Below the pieces are notes generated by a model, which saw nothing but the letters and a program-made list of their open reading frames with translations, made no database searches and was not told the origin of the DNA. From Streptomyces genisteinicus (lineage in GTDB: Bacteria; Actinomycetota; Actinomycetes; Streptomycetales; Streptomycetaceae), in NCBI RefSeq assembly GCF_014489615.1, contig NZ_CP060825.1, forward strand, positions 4,598,501-4,662,500: DNA of 64,000 bases. Direction: 5' to 3'. Made by a program: the position numbers and the translations under genes. Positions 8,400 through 16,701 of the stretch are shown one piece after another (the first letter of the stretch is position 1; each line of letters opens with the position of its first letter).

Positions 8400-10205
8400 A
8401 TGACCCCCCGCGAGACACCCGCCTCCCGGCCCGCACCCGCCCGCCCCGGACCACCGGCGGCACGGGGCGCGGGCCGGGTGGACCCGGGCTGGACGGGCGA
8501 CGGGACCGCGTCCCCGGCGCCCCGGCCCACCGCCCCGCCCCACCGTCCGGCCCGCGTCGACCCGGCCTGGACGGGCGAGGACGCGGGCCTGTCCCCCGCG
8601 CCCGCCCCGTGGCGCCCCGGGACGGCGGAGGGCACCCCGCCCGGCCCGCGGCACGCCGCGCGGAGCGGGCGGCTGGGGCGGGGGCTCGTCCGGGCCGCCG
8701 TCGTCAGCGGGGTGCTCACCGTGGCGGGAGCGGTGCTCGGGCTGCTGCGCGACCAGACGATCGCGCACCTCTTCGGCGCCAGCTCCGAGAGCGACGCCTT
8801 CCTCATCGCCTGGACCGTTCCCGAACTCGCCGCCACGCTCCTCATCGAGGACGCCATGGCCCTGCTCCTGGTGCCCGCCTTCAGCCACGCCCTCGCCCGG
8901 CGAGAGGACCCGGAGGCCGTACGGGAGCTGGTGTCCGCGACGTTTCCCCGGCTGTTCGCCGTGCTGGTCGGCGTCGCCGCCCTGCTGATGGCCGGCGCGC
9001 CGCTGGTGGTGCGGCTGCTCGCACCCGGGTTCGGCGACCCGCAGCTCGCGGTCGAGTGCACCCGGCTCACCGCGCTCACCGTCCTCACCTTCGGCGTCAC
9101 CGGCTACTTCAGCGCCGTCCTGCGCGCCCACGGCAGCTTCCTCGCGCCCGCCGCCGTCTACACCGCGTACAACGCGGGGATCATCGCCACCACCCTCGCC
9201 CTGCACAGCCTGTGGGGCGTGCGGGCCGCCGCCGCGGGCGTCGCCGTCGGCGGGGCGCTGATGATCCTCGTCCAGGCCCCCGGCGTCGCCCGGCACCTCG
9301 GCGGGCTCGCCCCCCTCACCCGTCCCCGCCGGACCGGCGGCACCCCCCTCATCGGCGCCGCGCTGCTCGCCCCGGTCGTGCTGTTCGCGGTCAGCCGCCA
9401 GGCCCAGGTCCTCGTCGAGCGCTTCCTCGCCGCCCCGCTGCCCGCCGGCGCGATCTCGCACCTCAACTACGCCCAGAAGGTGGCGCAGATGCCGATGGTG
9501 CTGTCGCTGATGGTGTGCACGGTCACCTTCCCCGTCGTCGCCCAGGCCATGGCCACCGGCGACCGGGAACGCGCCCGGCGGCGCGTCGAGGAGGACCTCG
9601 CCATGGCCGGCACCGTCGTCCTGCTGGGCACCGCGTACGTCGTCGGCTACGCCCCCGGGATCATCGACGTCCTCTTCCGGCGGGGCGCGTTCGACGCCCA
9701 GGACAGCGCCACCACCGCGGGCGTGATGCGCGTGTACGCCGCCGGGCTCCTCGGCCACTGCCTCGTCGGCGCGCTCGGCCGCCCGTTCTTCTCCGCCGGA
9801 CGGCCCACCTGGTTCCCCGCCGCGGCGATGGCCGGCGGGCTCGCGGTCACCGTCGCCGCGGGCGCCGCGGCGGTCGGCCCGTACGGCGTGCACGGCATCG
9901 CCGCAGCCAACGCCGCCGGCATCAGCGTGACCGCGCTGCTGCTCCTGCACGGCCTCGGCTCCCGGGTCGTCGTCATCGAGGTGCGCGCCATCGGCCTGCG
10001 GCTCGGCCGGCTGGTGCTCGCCGCCGCGGCGGCCACCGGCGCCGCGCTCCTCGCCTCACCCGCGACCGGCGGCGCGCTCGCCTCGCTCGCCGCCGGAATC
10101 CTGATCGTCCCCGTCGTCTTCCTCGCCACCGCCCGGGCCCTCGGGGCTCCGGAAGCGGTTCACCTGCTGGCCCTCGTGCACCGGAGGCTGCGTCATGACC
10201 GATGA
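8400..10205 (+). CDS. MurJ/MviN-type lipid-linked oligosaccharide flippase
   Basis: 601-residue MOP-superfamily protein. After a polar, Pro/Arg-rich N-terminal extension of about 95 residues there are some 13-14 transmembrane helices. MurJ-like features include GLLRDQTIAHLFGASSESDA near the start of the core and the LNYAQKVAQMPMVLSLM region. The extension contains two near-identical blocks, RVDPGWTGD and RVDPAWTGE. It is unlikely to be the housekeeping lipid II flippase, since it sits inside a polysaccharide operon; flipping of the polyprenyl-linked repeat unit is the contextual inference. ATG 8400 follows the previous stop by 7 nt, and the stop overlaps the next gene by 11 nt. Confidence 0.88.
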   Translation: MTPRETPASRPAPARPGPPAARGAGRVDPGWTGDGTASPAPRPTAPPHRPARVDPAWTGEDAGLSPAPAPWRPGTAEGTPPGPRHAARSGRLGRGLVRAAVVSGVLTVAGAVLGLLRDQTIAHLFGASSESDAFLIAWTVPELAATLLIEDAMALLLVPAFSHALARREDPEAVRELVSATFPRLFAVLVGVAALLMAGAPLVVRLLAPGFGDPQLAVECTRLTALTVLTFGVTGYFSAVLRAHGSFLAPAAVYTAYNAGIIATTLALHSLWGVRAAAAGVAVGGALMILVQAPGVARHLGGLAPLTRPRRTGGTPLIGAALLAPVVLFAVSRQAQVLVERFLAAPLPAGAISHLNYAQKVAQMPMVLSLMVCTVTFPVVAQAMATGDRERARRRVEEDLAMAGTVVLLGTAYVVGYAPGIIDVLFRRGAFDAQDSATTAGVMRVYAAGLLGHCLVGALGRPFFSAGRPTWFPAAAMAGGLAVTVAAGAAAVGPYGVHGIAAANAAGISVTALLLLHGLGSRVVVIEVRAIGLRLGRLVLAAAAATGAALLASPATGGALASLAAGILIVPVVFLATARALGAPEAVHLLALVHRRLRHDR

Positions 10206-10986
10206 GCAACGACCCGCCCGCGCGCAGAAGGCCGCCCGCCGGCCGTGGCCGTGGATCTGGATGTACCACGCGGTCGGCGATCCGGCCGACGATCCGTACG
10301 GCATCACCGTCGCGCCCGACCGTCTCGACCGCCAGCTGCGGGCCCTGCGCGCCCGCGGCCTGCGGGGCGTGTCCGTCACCAGCCTGCTGCGCGCCCACGC
10401 CCGGGGCCGCGCGGCCGGGCTCGTCGGCCTCACCTTCGACGACGGGTACGCCGACTTCACCCGGTCCGCGCTGCCGCTGCTGCGCCGCCACGGCTGCACC
10501 GCCACCCTGTTCGTGCTGCCGGGCAGGCTCGGCGGCGCCAACGACTGGGACCCCGAGGGCCCGCGCCGCCCGCTGGTCACGGCCGACCAGATCCGCGCCG
10601 CCGCGGCCCAGGGCACGGAGATCGGCTCCCACGGGCTGTTCCACCGCGACCTGACCGTGCTCACGGACGCGCAGCTCCGCGACGAGACGGTCCGCTCGCG
10701 CGACCTGCTGCACGACATCACCGGCCGCCCGCCCGCGGGGTTCTGCTACCCGTACGGCACGGCCGACCGGCGGGCGGCCGAGGCCGTACGGGCCGCCGGC
10801 TACGCGTACGCCTGCGCCATCACCCCCGGCCCGGCGGCCGGCCCCTACGCCCTGCCCCGGACCCACATCAGCCAGGCCGACCGGCGGGCCCGGCTCGCGG
10901 TCAAGTACCTGCGGCACCGGATGCGCCCCGCGCCCGGACTGCTGCCCGTCGCCGTGCCGCCGGCGGCCCTGGAGGCGTCGCGATGA
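10195..10986 (+). CDS. NodB-type polysaccharide deacetylase
   Basis: 263-residue carbohydrate esterase family 4 protein. It has the metal-site motif LTFDDGYADF (first Asp catalytic base, second metal ligand) and SHGLFHRDL (two His ligands). The later PYGTAD and ITPG segments match the motifs closing the pocket. There is no signal peptide, so it acts in the cytosol or at the inner membrane face, probably removing N-acetyl groups from lipid-linked intermediates. It overlaps the flippase gene by 11 nt and the next gene by 4 nt (ATGA). Confidence 0.9.
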   Translation: MTDEQRPARAQKAARRPWPWIWMYHAVGDPADDPYGITVAPDRLDRQLRALRARGLRGVSVTSLLRAHARGRAAGLVGLTFDDGYADFTRSALPLLRRHGCTATLFVLPGRLGGANDWDPEGPRRPLVTADQIRAAAAQGTEIGSHGLFHRDLTVLTDAQLRDETVRSRDLLHDITGRPPAGFCYPYGTADRRAAEAVRAAGYAYACAITPGPAAGPYALPRTHISQADRRARLAVKYLRHRMRPAPGLLPVAVPPAALEASR

Positions 10987-12146
10987 AGGTCCTGCACGTC
11001 ATCACCGGCCTCGGGGTGGGCGGGGCGGAGCAGCAACTGCGCCTGCTGCTGCGGCATCTGCCCGCCCCGTACACCGCCGAGGTCGTCACGCTCACCAACC
11101 CGGGGGCGGTCGCCGACGGCCTGCGCGCCGACGGCGTGCCCGTCACCCACCTCGGCATGGGCGGCAACCGCGACCTCGGCGCCCTGCCCCGGCTCGCCCG
11201 CCTCGTCCGGCGCGGCCGCTACGACCTGGTCCACACCCACCTCTACCGTGCCTGCGTCTACGGGCGGATCGCCGCCCGTCTCGCGGGCGTGCCCTCGGTC
11301 GCCACCGAGCACTCGCTCGGCGAGGCCGAGATCGAGGGACGCCCGCTGAGCCGCGGCAACCGGGCCCTGTACCTGGCGACCGAGCGGCTCGGCGCGGCGA
11401 CCGTCGCCGTCTCCCCGACGGTCGCGGGACGGCTGCGGGCCTGGGGCGTGCCCGGACAGCGGGTCCACGTCGTGCCGAACGGCGTCGACGCCGCCCGGTT
11501 CGCCTTCGACCCCGCCGCCCGCCGCGCCGTCCGGGCCCGGCTCGGCCTGGCCGAGGACGTGTTCGTCGTCGGCGGCGTCGGCAGACTCGTGCCCGGCAAG
11601 CGGTTCGACCTGCTCGTCGACGCGGTCGCCGCGCTGCCCCGGGCCGTCCTGCTGCTGGCCGGCGACGGGCCCGAGCGCGAGGCGCTGCGCGCCCGTGCGG
11701 TGCGCCTCGGAGCGGCCGGCCGGGTGCGGCTGCTCGGCGAGCGCGCCGACGTGCCCGGACTGCTGTCGGCCGTGGACGCCTTCGTCTCCGCGTCCCGGGA
11801 GGAGGCCTTCGGGCTCGCGGTGGTCGAGGCCCTCGCCGCCGGCCTGCCCGTGCTGCACGGCGCCTGCCCGGCCGTCGACGACCTCCCCGCGGGTCTGGCG
11901 CCCGGCGCCACCGCCCTGCGCGGCACCGGCGTCCGCGAACTCGTCGACGCCCTGCGGTCCCTGGCCGGGGACCGGCCCCGGCTGCCGCCGCCTGGGGCCG
12001 TCGTGCACTACGACATCGCCCGCACCGCCCGGCTGCTCACCGACGTGTACGCGCGCGCCGCGCCCCGCGTCCCCGGCCACGCCGCACACGCCGTGCCCCC
12101 GACGAACCCGACCACCGTCCCTCCCGAGGAAGCAGTACGCCCATGA
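10983..12146 (+). CDS. GT4-family glycosyltransferase, second
   Basis: 387-residue GT-B glycosyltransferase. It starts MKVLHVITGLGVGGAEQQL, a typical GT4 N terminus with the GGAE loop. It continues with HTHLYRACVYGRIAARL, VPNGVDAARF, GRLVPGKRFDLLV and the donor-site EEAFGLAVVEALAAGLPV. It shares architecture but not close sequence with the 4342 enzyme, so it probably adds a different sugar or linkage. ATG 10983 overlaps the deacetylase stop and the stop overlaps the next ATG, so expression is tightly coupled. Confidence 0.92.
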   Translation: MKVLHVITGLGVGGAEQQLRLLLRHLPAPYTAEVVTLTNPGAVADGLRADGVPVTHLGMGGNRDLGALPRLARLVRRGRYDLVHTHLYRACVYGRIAARLAGVPSVATEHSLGEAEIEGRPLSRGNRALYLATERLGAATVAVSPTVAGRLRAWGVPGQRVHVVPNGVDAARFAFDPAARRAVRARLGLAEDVFVVGGVGRLVPGKRFDLLVDAVAALPRAVLLLAGDGPEREALRARAVRLGAAGRVRLLGERADVPGLLSAVDAFVSASREEAFGLAVVEALAAGLPVLHGACPAVDDLPAGLAPGATALRGTGVRELVDALRSLAGDRPRLPPPGAVVHYDIARTARLLTDVYARAAPRVPGHAAHAVPPTNPTTVPPEEAVRP

Positions 12147-12820
12147 CCGCCAGACACGAGCACGAGCGCCCCGAGCGGGCCGCACGCAAGCGCCGCCTCC
12201 CCGCGGTGCTCTCCTCCGGGCCCGCCTGGTGGCCCGTCCCCGTATGCGCCGTGCTCGGCACCGCCGCCGGCCTGCTGCACGGACTGGTCACGGACCCCGA
12301 GTACGCGGCGACCGCCTACGTCGTCGCCGTCCCGGCCGAGGGTGCGGAGCCCGGTGCCGCGCTCGGCTTCGCCCAGGCGTACGGCCGGATCGCGACCAGC
12401 GACGCGACGCTCGGCTACGCGCGGGTCGCGGCCGGGGTGCCCGCGTCCGAACTCCGCGACCGGGTGACGACCGAGACCTCCCCCGACTCCCCGATGATCG
12501 CCGTCACCGGTACGTCCACCCGGCCCGCCGAGGCCGCCGACATCGCGAACGCGGTCGCCGACGCCGTGTCCGTCAGCAGCAACGAGGCGTCCCGGAACAC
12601 CGGCGTGCGGCTGATGCAGTTCTCCCGGGCCGTCGACCCCGCGGAACCCGTCTCGCCGTCGCTGCCGCTGGGGACGGCCGTGGGCGCCTCGGCGGGCGGT
12701 CTGATCGGCGGCCTGGTGCTCATGGTCCGCCCGCGCCGCACCCGCCCCGGGGCCGCCGCCACCGCCGTGCCGTCCCCCGCGCAGCCCCTGGGCGCGGCCG
12801 CCGAACGGGAGCGGGTGTGA
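12143..12820 (+). CDS. Wzz-like chain-length/polysaccharide co-polymerase protein
   Basis: 225-residue membrane protein with a cytoplasmic basic N terminus, one transmembrane segment near 30-52, an extracytoplasmic region of about 130 residues and a second transmembrane segment near 175-200 (ASAGGLIGGLVLMV). This is the two-helix topology of Wzz/Wzc-type co-polymerases. The periplasmic-like part includes SPMIAVTGTSTRPAEAADIA, as in Wzz-domain proteins, where related segments read IxVxxxxxDPxxAAxIAN. No tyrosine-kinase domain is fused. It would set polymer length with the 7019 protein. GTGA overlap with the next gene. Confidence 0.8.
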   Translation: MTARHEHERPERAARKRRLPAVLSSGPAWWPVPVCAVLGTAAGLLHGLVTDPEYAATAYVVAVPAEGAEPGAALGFAQAYGRIATSDATLGYARVAAGVPASELRDRVTTETSPDSPMIAVTGTSTRPAEAADIANAVADAVSVSSNEASRNTGVRLMQFSRAVDPAEPVSPSLPLGTAVGASAGGLIGGLVLMVRPRRTRPGAAATAVPSPAQPLGAAAERERV

Positions 12821-14043
12821 CGTCCGGCGACGTCCTCGACGCGCCCGGGGTCACGGGCCCCGGCGTCCCCGACGCGTCCGGGACCACGGTCACCCTCTGC
12901 CGCGACCCGCGCGCCTTCGCGGCACTCGCCCCGGAATGGGACCGGCTGCACCGCTCCTGCGGGGCTGCCACCCCGTTCCAGAGCCATGCCTGGCTGGAGT
13001 CCTGGTGGCGGTCGTACGGGGCCGAGGGCCGGCTGCGGGTGGTCCTCGCCCGCCGAAACGGCCGGCTGATCGGCGCCGCCCCGCTGACCCTGGTCCACCG
13101 GCCCATGCCGCTGCTGGTCCCCCTCGGCGGCGCGATCTCCGACTACGGCGACCTGGTCGTGGACGACGGGCACGCGGAGCAGGCGCTGCGGGCGCTCGCC
13201 CGCGGACTGGAGCGGGCCGCCCGGCACGCCGTGATCGACCTGCGCGAGGTGCGGCCGGGCGCCGTCGCCGAGCGGCTGTACGAGGAATGGGGCGGGCCGC
13301 GCGCCCGGCTCGACGACTCGGTGTGCATGGAGCTGCCGGCGCTTCCCCTCGAGGAACTGGTGCGCCGGATGCCGAGGTCGCGCGCCCAGCGCGCCCGCGC
13401 CAACCTCCGCAGGCTCCAGGCGCTCGGAGTGGCCGCCGCCACCGTCCCCGCGGCGGATGTCCCGGCGTCCGTCGACCGGATGCTGACGCTGCACGAACTC
13501 CAGTGGCGCGGACGGGGAGTGAACGTCGAGCACCTGCGGCCGCGGTTCCGCGCGCACCTGGTGCGCGCGGTGACCCGGATGACGGCCGGGGACGAGGCGA
13601 CGCTCACCGAGTTCCGGATGGACGGGGAGGTGGTCGCCGTGGGCCTCGCCCTGCGGTCCGCCGGGCTCAGCGGCAGCTATCTGTACGGCGCCCATCCGGT
13701 GCTGCGCGAACGCAAGGCGGACATCGCCACGATGCTGATGGCGGAGGAGGCCCGGCAGGCGGCCGGCCGCGACCTCGCCGTGCTGAGCATGCTGCGCGGT
13801 TCGGAACCGTACAAGAACCACTGGCGGCCCGAGGCGGTCACCAGCGGACGGCTGCTGCTTGCGCGCCCCGCGCTGGAACCCCTGCTCCGGCTGCACGAGT
13901 CGCGCGCCCGGATGCGCGACCGCGCGGCGGAGATGGTGCGCACCAGGCTGCCGGCCGCGCGCGAGTGGCGCGGCCGGCTCAACGACTGGCGGGCCGAGGG
14001 GACTTCGGTCAGAACGGCTGCGCAGCCACCCCGGGGAGGCTGA
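12817..14043 (+). CDS. GNAT/FemAB-like acyltransferase (Acetyltransf_6)
   Basis: 408-residue protein of the BioF2/CelD-like GNAT family, found in many exopolysaccharide loci. Visible are TPFQSHAWLESWWRSYG near residue 50, the central RSRAQRARANLRRLQALG and GSYLYGAHPVLRERKADIATMLM, which matches the acyl-CoA/aminoacyl binding region of FemAB/GNAT folds. It may acylate a sugar or amino group made available by the upstream deacetylase. The GTG 12817 start overlaps the preceding stop, making this the last gene of the operon. Its 3' end overlaps the convergent hydrolase gene by 35 nt, leaving no room for a terminator between them. Confidence 0.82.
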   Translation: MTSGDVLDAPGVTGPGVPDASGTTVTLCRDPRAFAALAPEWDRLHRSCGAATPFQSHAWLESWWRSYGAEGRLRVVLARRNGRLIGAAPLTLVHRPMPLLVPLGGAISDYGDLVVDDGHAEQALRALARGLERAARHAVIDLREVRPGAVAERLYEEWGGPRARLDDSVCMELPALPLEELVRRMPRSRAQRARANLRRLQALGVAAATVPAADVPASVDRMLTLHELQWRGRGVNVEHLRPRFRAHLVRAVTRMTAGDEATLTEFRMDGEVVAVGLALRSAGLSGSYLYGAHPVLRERKADIATMLMAEEARQAAGRDLAVLSMLRGSEPYKNHWRPEAVTSGRLLLARPALEPLLRLHESRARMRDRAAEMVRTRLPAAREWRGRLNDWRAEGTSVRTAAQPPRGG

Positions 14044-15268
14044 CGCACAGCTGCTCCTCGGGCACCCACGCGGCCACCCAGTCCCGGAAGTCCGCGGGCA
14101 TGCACCAGTCGTAGGCGTTCACCCCGTCGTCGTCGGCGGGCACCGGCGCCGGTGTCTGCTCCGCGGGCGGCTCGGACGGGACGGGCTCGGCGGGCGGCGG
14201 GTCCACGGGCGCGGGCTCGGCGGGCGGCGGGTCCGACGGCTGCGGGGACGGCTCGGACGGGCCGGAGTTCGCAAGCAGCTTCGAGCGGAACACCTTCGAG
14301 GATTCCGGATTGCTTTCGCACTGCCAGACACCGTGCGGACAGTAGTCTGTGATCGTCTGGTAGAGCGGCTTGTGGCGGTCGATCCATTCGAACATGCGCC
14401 GCATGTACTCGGGATTGTCGCCGTTCCGGAAAAGGCCCCACTCCGGATAGGAGATCGGCTTTCCGCGTTCCGCGGCGAACTCCACCTGCTTCCGCAGTCC
14501 GTACGGCGCATTCGCCTGGTCGTCGAACGACTCGCCGGGAGGCTGGTCGTACGAGTCCATTCCGATGATGTCCACCACGTCGTCGCCCGGATAGCACTCG
14601 GTCCAGGGGACGGCGTCCAGTCCGCGGTTGGGGGCGAAGTCGAACCGGAACTCCTGCCCGGGAACGGAGCGCATGGCCGTCACGATGCTGTTCCAGTACG
14701 CCTTCCAGGCCTGCGGGTCGGGGCCGCAGCGGTGGGTGTACGTGGTGCCGTTCATCTCCCAGCCGAGCACGATCACGGTGTCCGGGACGCCGGCGTCCAC
14801 CAGGCGCGTCGCGAGGGTGCGGTAGTGGTGGTCGTACTGGCCGCGGGCGCCCGCCCGCAGCAGCTGGGCGACGGCCACGTCGGGGAGCCGGTCCTCGTTG
14901 CGGTCCAGCATGGGCACGTTGAGGACGAACATCCGGTCCGCGGCACCCTTCCGCCACTCGGCCCACGGCCGCAGGAATTCCGGCCGGCCCTCGATGTTGG
15001 TCCACAGATCCCCGGGGAGATAGGTGTGCGCCACCTTCAGGTCCCGCCCCCCGAGCCAGGCGGAGAGTTCCGCCATGCGCGCTATTCCGGGCGGCCCGTA
15101 GTGGAGATACGCACCGACGGCGGTCTGCCCGGCCGATGAGGCGGGAGCGGCCTCGTCGTCGCCGGCCGTACCGGCTTGCGCCGTGCCGCCGGCCAGGCCG
15201 CCGGAGACAAGAAGTCCGGCGGCGACCGTCGCTATGCAGGTGGTGATCGGACGGTGCCTCACTGGCAT
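14009..15268 (-). CDS. Secreted GH26-like glycoside hydrolase
   Basis: 419-residue exported protein. A signal peptide (about residues 1-32) precedes a TIM-barrel-like domain (about 45-330) with GWEMNG (Glu171, candidate acid/base) and SYPEWG (Glu276, candidate nucleophile), the paired pattern of clan GH-A and of GH26 in particular. A Pro-rich linker with repeated PPPAEPxP blocks (about 336-378) follows, then a C-terminal 45 residues with two cysteines (DWCMPADFRDW and EEQLCVSLPG) of unknown role. The substrate could be the polysaccharide made by the adjacent operon. It is transcribed toward that operon, and their 3' ends overlap by 35 nt. Confidence 0.8.
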   Translation of the reverse strand: MPVRHRPITTCIATVAAGLLVSGGLAGGTAQAGTAGDDEAAPASSAGQTAVGAYLHYGPPGIARMAELSAWLGGRDLKVAHTYLPGDLWTNIEGRPEFLRPWAEWRKGAADRMFVLNVPMLDRNEDRLPDVAVAQLLRAGARGQYDHHYRTLATRLVDAGVPDTVIVLGWEMNGTTYTHRCGPDPQAWKAYWNSIVTAMRSVPGQEFRFDFAPNRGLDAVPWTECYPGDDVVDIIGMDSYDQPPGESFDDQANAPYGLRKQVEFAAERGKPISYPEWGLFRNGDNPEYMRRMFEWIDRHKPLYQTITDYCPHGVWQCESNPESSKVFRSKLLANSGPSEPSPQPSDPPPAEPAPVDPPPAEPVPSEPPAEQTPAPVPADDDGVNAYDWCMPADFRDWVAAWVPEEQLCVSLPGVAAQPF

Positions 15269-15378
15269 TGCCTTCCTCCTTGTGGAGCGTTTCTCCGACT
15301 GACCCGACGGTAGGCAGAAATGCGATCGCGCGAGCGGTCGTGGCGCACGTTCCTAGGCCATTAGCGAAGAGGCGCGCA

Positions 15379-16701
15379 TTGAGCAGACCCATCCAGGTGA
15401 AAGATGTGACCCGCATGACCGATCTCGATCCGGCCGTACCGGCTCTGGTGCTCCGGCTCGACCGGAATCCCTTTCACCACGGCACCCTCGGCGCCGTCCG
15501 GTCGCTGGGCCGCGCGGGTGTGGAGGTGCACGCCGTCGTCGAGTCGCCGCGCAGCCCGGTGGTCCGCTCCCGCCACCTCCACCGGGCCCACCCCCGCCCG
15601 CCGGGCGCACCGGAACCGGAGGAACTCGTCCGCACCCTGCTCGCCGTCTCCGAACGGATCGGGCGGCCCGCCGTCCTCGTCCCGATGGACGACCTCGGCG
15701 CCGTCCGCGTCGCCGAGCAGGCCCACCGGCTCGCCGGCCGCTACCTGCTGCCCGCCCAGCCGCCCGCGCTGCCGGGCCGGCTGGCGGACAAGGCGGAACT
15801 GGCGTCGCTGTGCGCCGAGGCGGGCATCCCCCACCCCGACACCTTCCTCCCCGCGTCCGCGGCCGAGGCCGCGGACACCGTCCGGCGCGTCGGCGTCCCG
15901 CTGGTCGCCAAGTGGAGCAGGCCCTGGCTGCTGGACCCGTCGACCGGGCTGCGCAGCACCTCGCTGGTCTCCTCACCCGCCGCCGCGGCCCGGCTGTTCG
16001 AGCGCAGCGCCGGCGCGGGCAGCACCCTGCTCCTCCAGCGCTACCTGCCCGAGCGGCCGCACTCCGACTGGTTCTTCCACGGCTGCTTCTCCGACGGCGG
16101 CCGCCTCCTGCACGGCGGCACCGGACGCAAGGAGCTCTCCTGGCCGCCGCGCACCGGACTGACCGCGCTGGGCCGGTGGAAGGACGAGGACGCGGTCGCG
16201 GCCGCCGCGCTGCGCCTCGCCCGGCACACCGGCTACCGGGGCATCCTCGACCTCGACTTCCGGCGCGACGGCGACGGCACCTGCCGCCTGCTCGACGCCA
16301 ACCCGCGGCCCGGAGCACAGTTCCGGCTGTTCACCGGAGCGGACGGACTCGACGTCGTCCGCGCGCTGCACCTGGACCTGACCGGGCGTCCGGTGCCGCC
16401 GTCGCCCGGCCGCCCCGGCCGGGTGTTCGTCGCCGAGAACTACGCCCTGCTCTCCGCCGTCGCGTCCGCCCGCCCCGGCGGCGGTCTGCGGCTGCGGGCA
16501 CGCCGGGGCGTCGAGACCGCCTGGTTCGCCGGGGACGACCCGGCGCCGTTCGCGGCGATGGCCGGGGCCTGGCTCGGCCGCGGACTCGCCAAAGGAGCGC
16601 GGCGCCTGCGCCCGCGCGAGGAACCCCCGTCCGCCGGGGCCCCGCCCCGTCCCGCCACCGACACGAGGAACGAGAACGCACCATGCACGACCTGGCAGTG
16701 A
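15379..16701 (+). CDS. ATP-grasp domain ligase
   Basis: About 440-residue ATP-grasp enzyme. It has an N-terminal pre-ATP-grasp domain (ALVLRLDRNPFHHGTLGAV), the ADKAELASLCAEAGIPHPDT segment, a nucleotide-binding lysine region (VPLVAKWSR) and acidic metal-binding residues in GILDLDFRRDGDG...LLDANPRPG. Such ligases form amide or related bonds using acyl-phosphate intermediates; the substrate is unknown. TTG 15379 has the best ribosome site (GAAGAGG at 6-7 nt); ATG 15415 (MTDLDPAV) is the alternative, though its spacing is poor. The stop overlaps the next gene by 19 nt, so the two act together. It starts 110 nt from the divergent hydrolase gene. Confidence 0.83.
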   Translation: MSRPIQVKDVTRMTDLDPAVPALVLRLDRNPFHHGTLGAVRSLGRAGVEVHAVVESPRSPVVRSRHLHRAHPRPPGAPEPEELVRTLLAVSERIGRPAVLVPMDDLGAVRVAEQAHRLAGRYLLPAQPPALPGRLADKAELASLCAEAGIPHPDTFLPASAAEAADTVRRVGVPLVAKWSRPWLLDPSTGLRSTSLVSSPAAAARLFERSAGAGSTLLLQRYLPERPHSDWFFHGCFSDGGRLLHGGTGRKELSWPPRTGLTALGRWKDEDAVAAAALRLARHTGYRGILDLDFRRDGDGTCRLLDANPRPGAQFRLFTGADGLDVVRALHLDLTGRPVPPSPGRPGRVFVAENYALLSAVASARPGGGLRLRARRGVETAWFAGDDPAPFAAMAGAWLGRGLAKGARRLRPREEPPSAGAPPRPATDTRNENAPCTTWQ

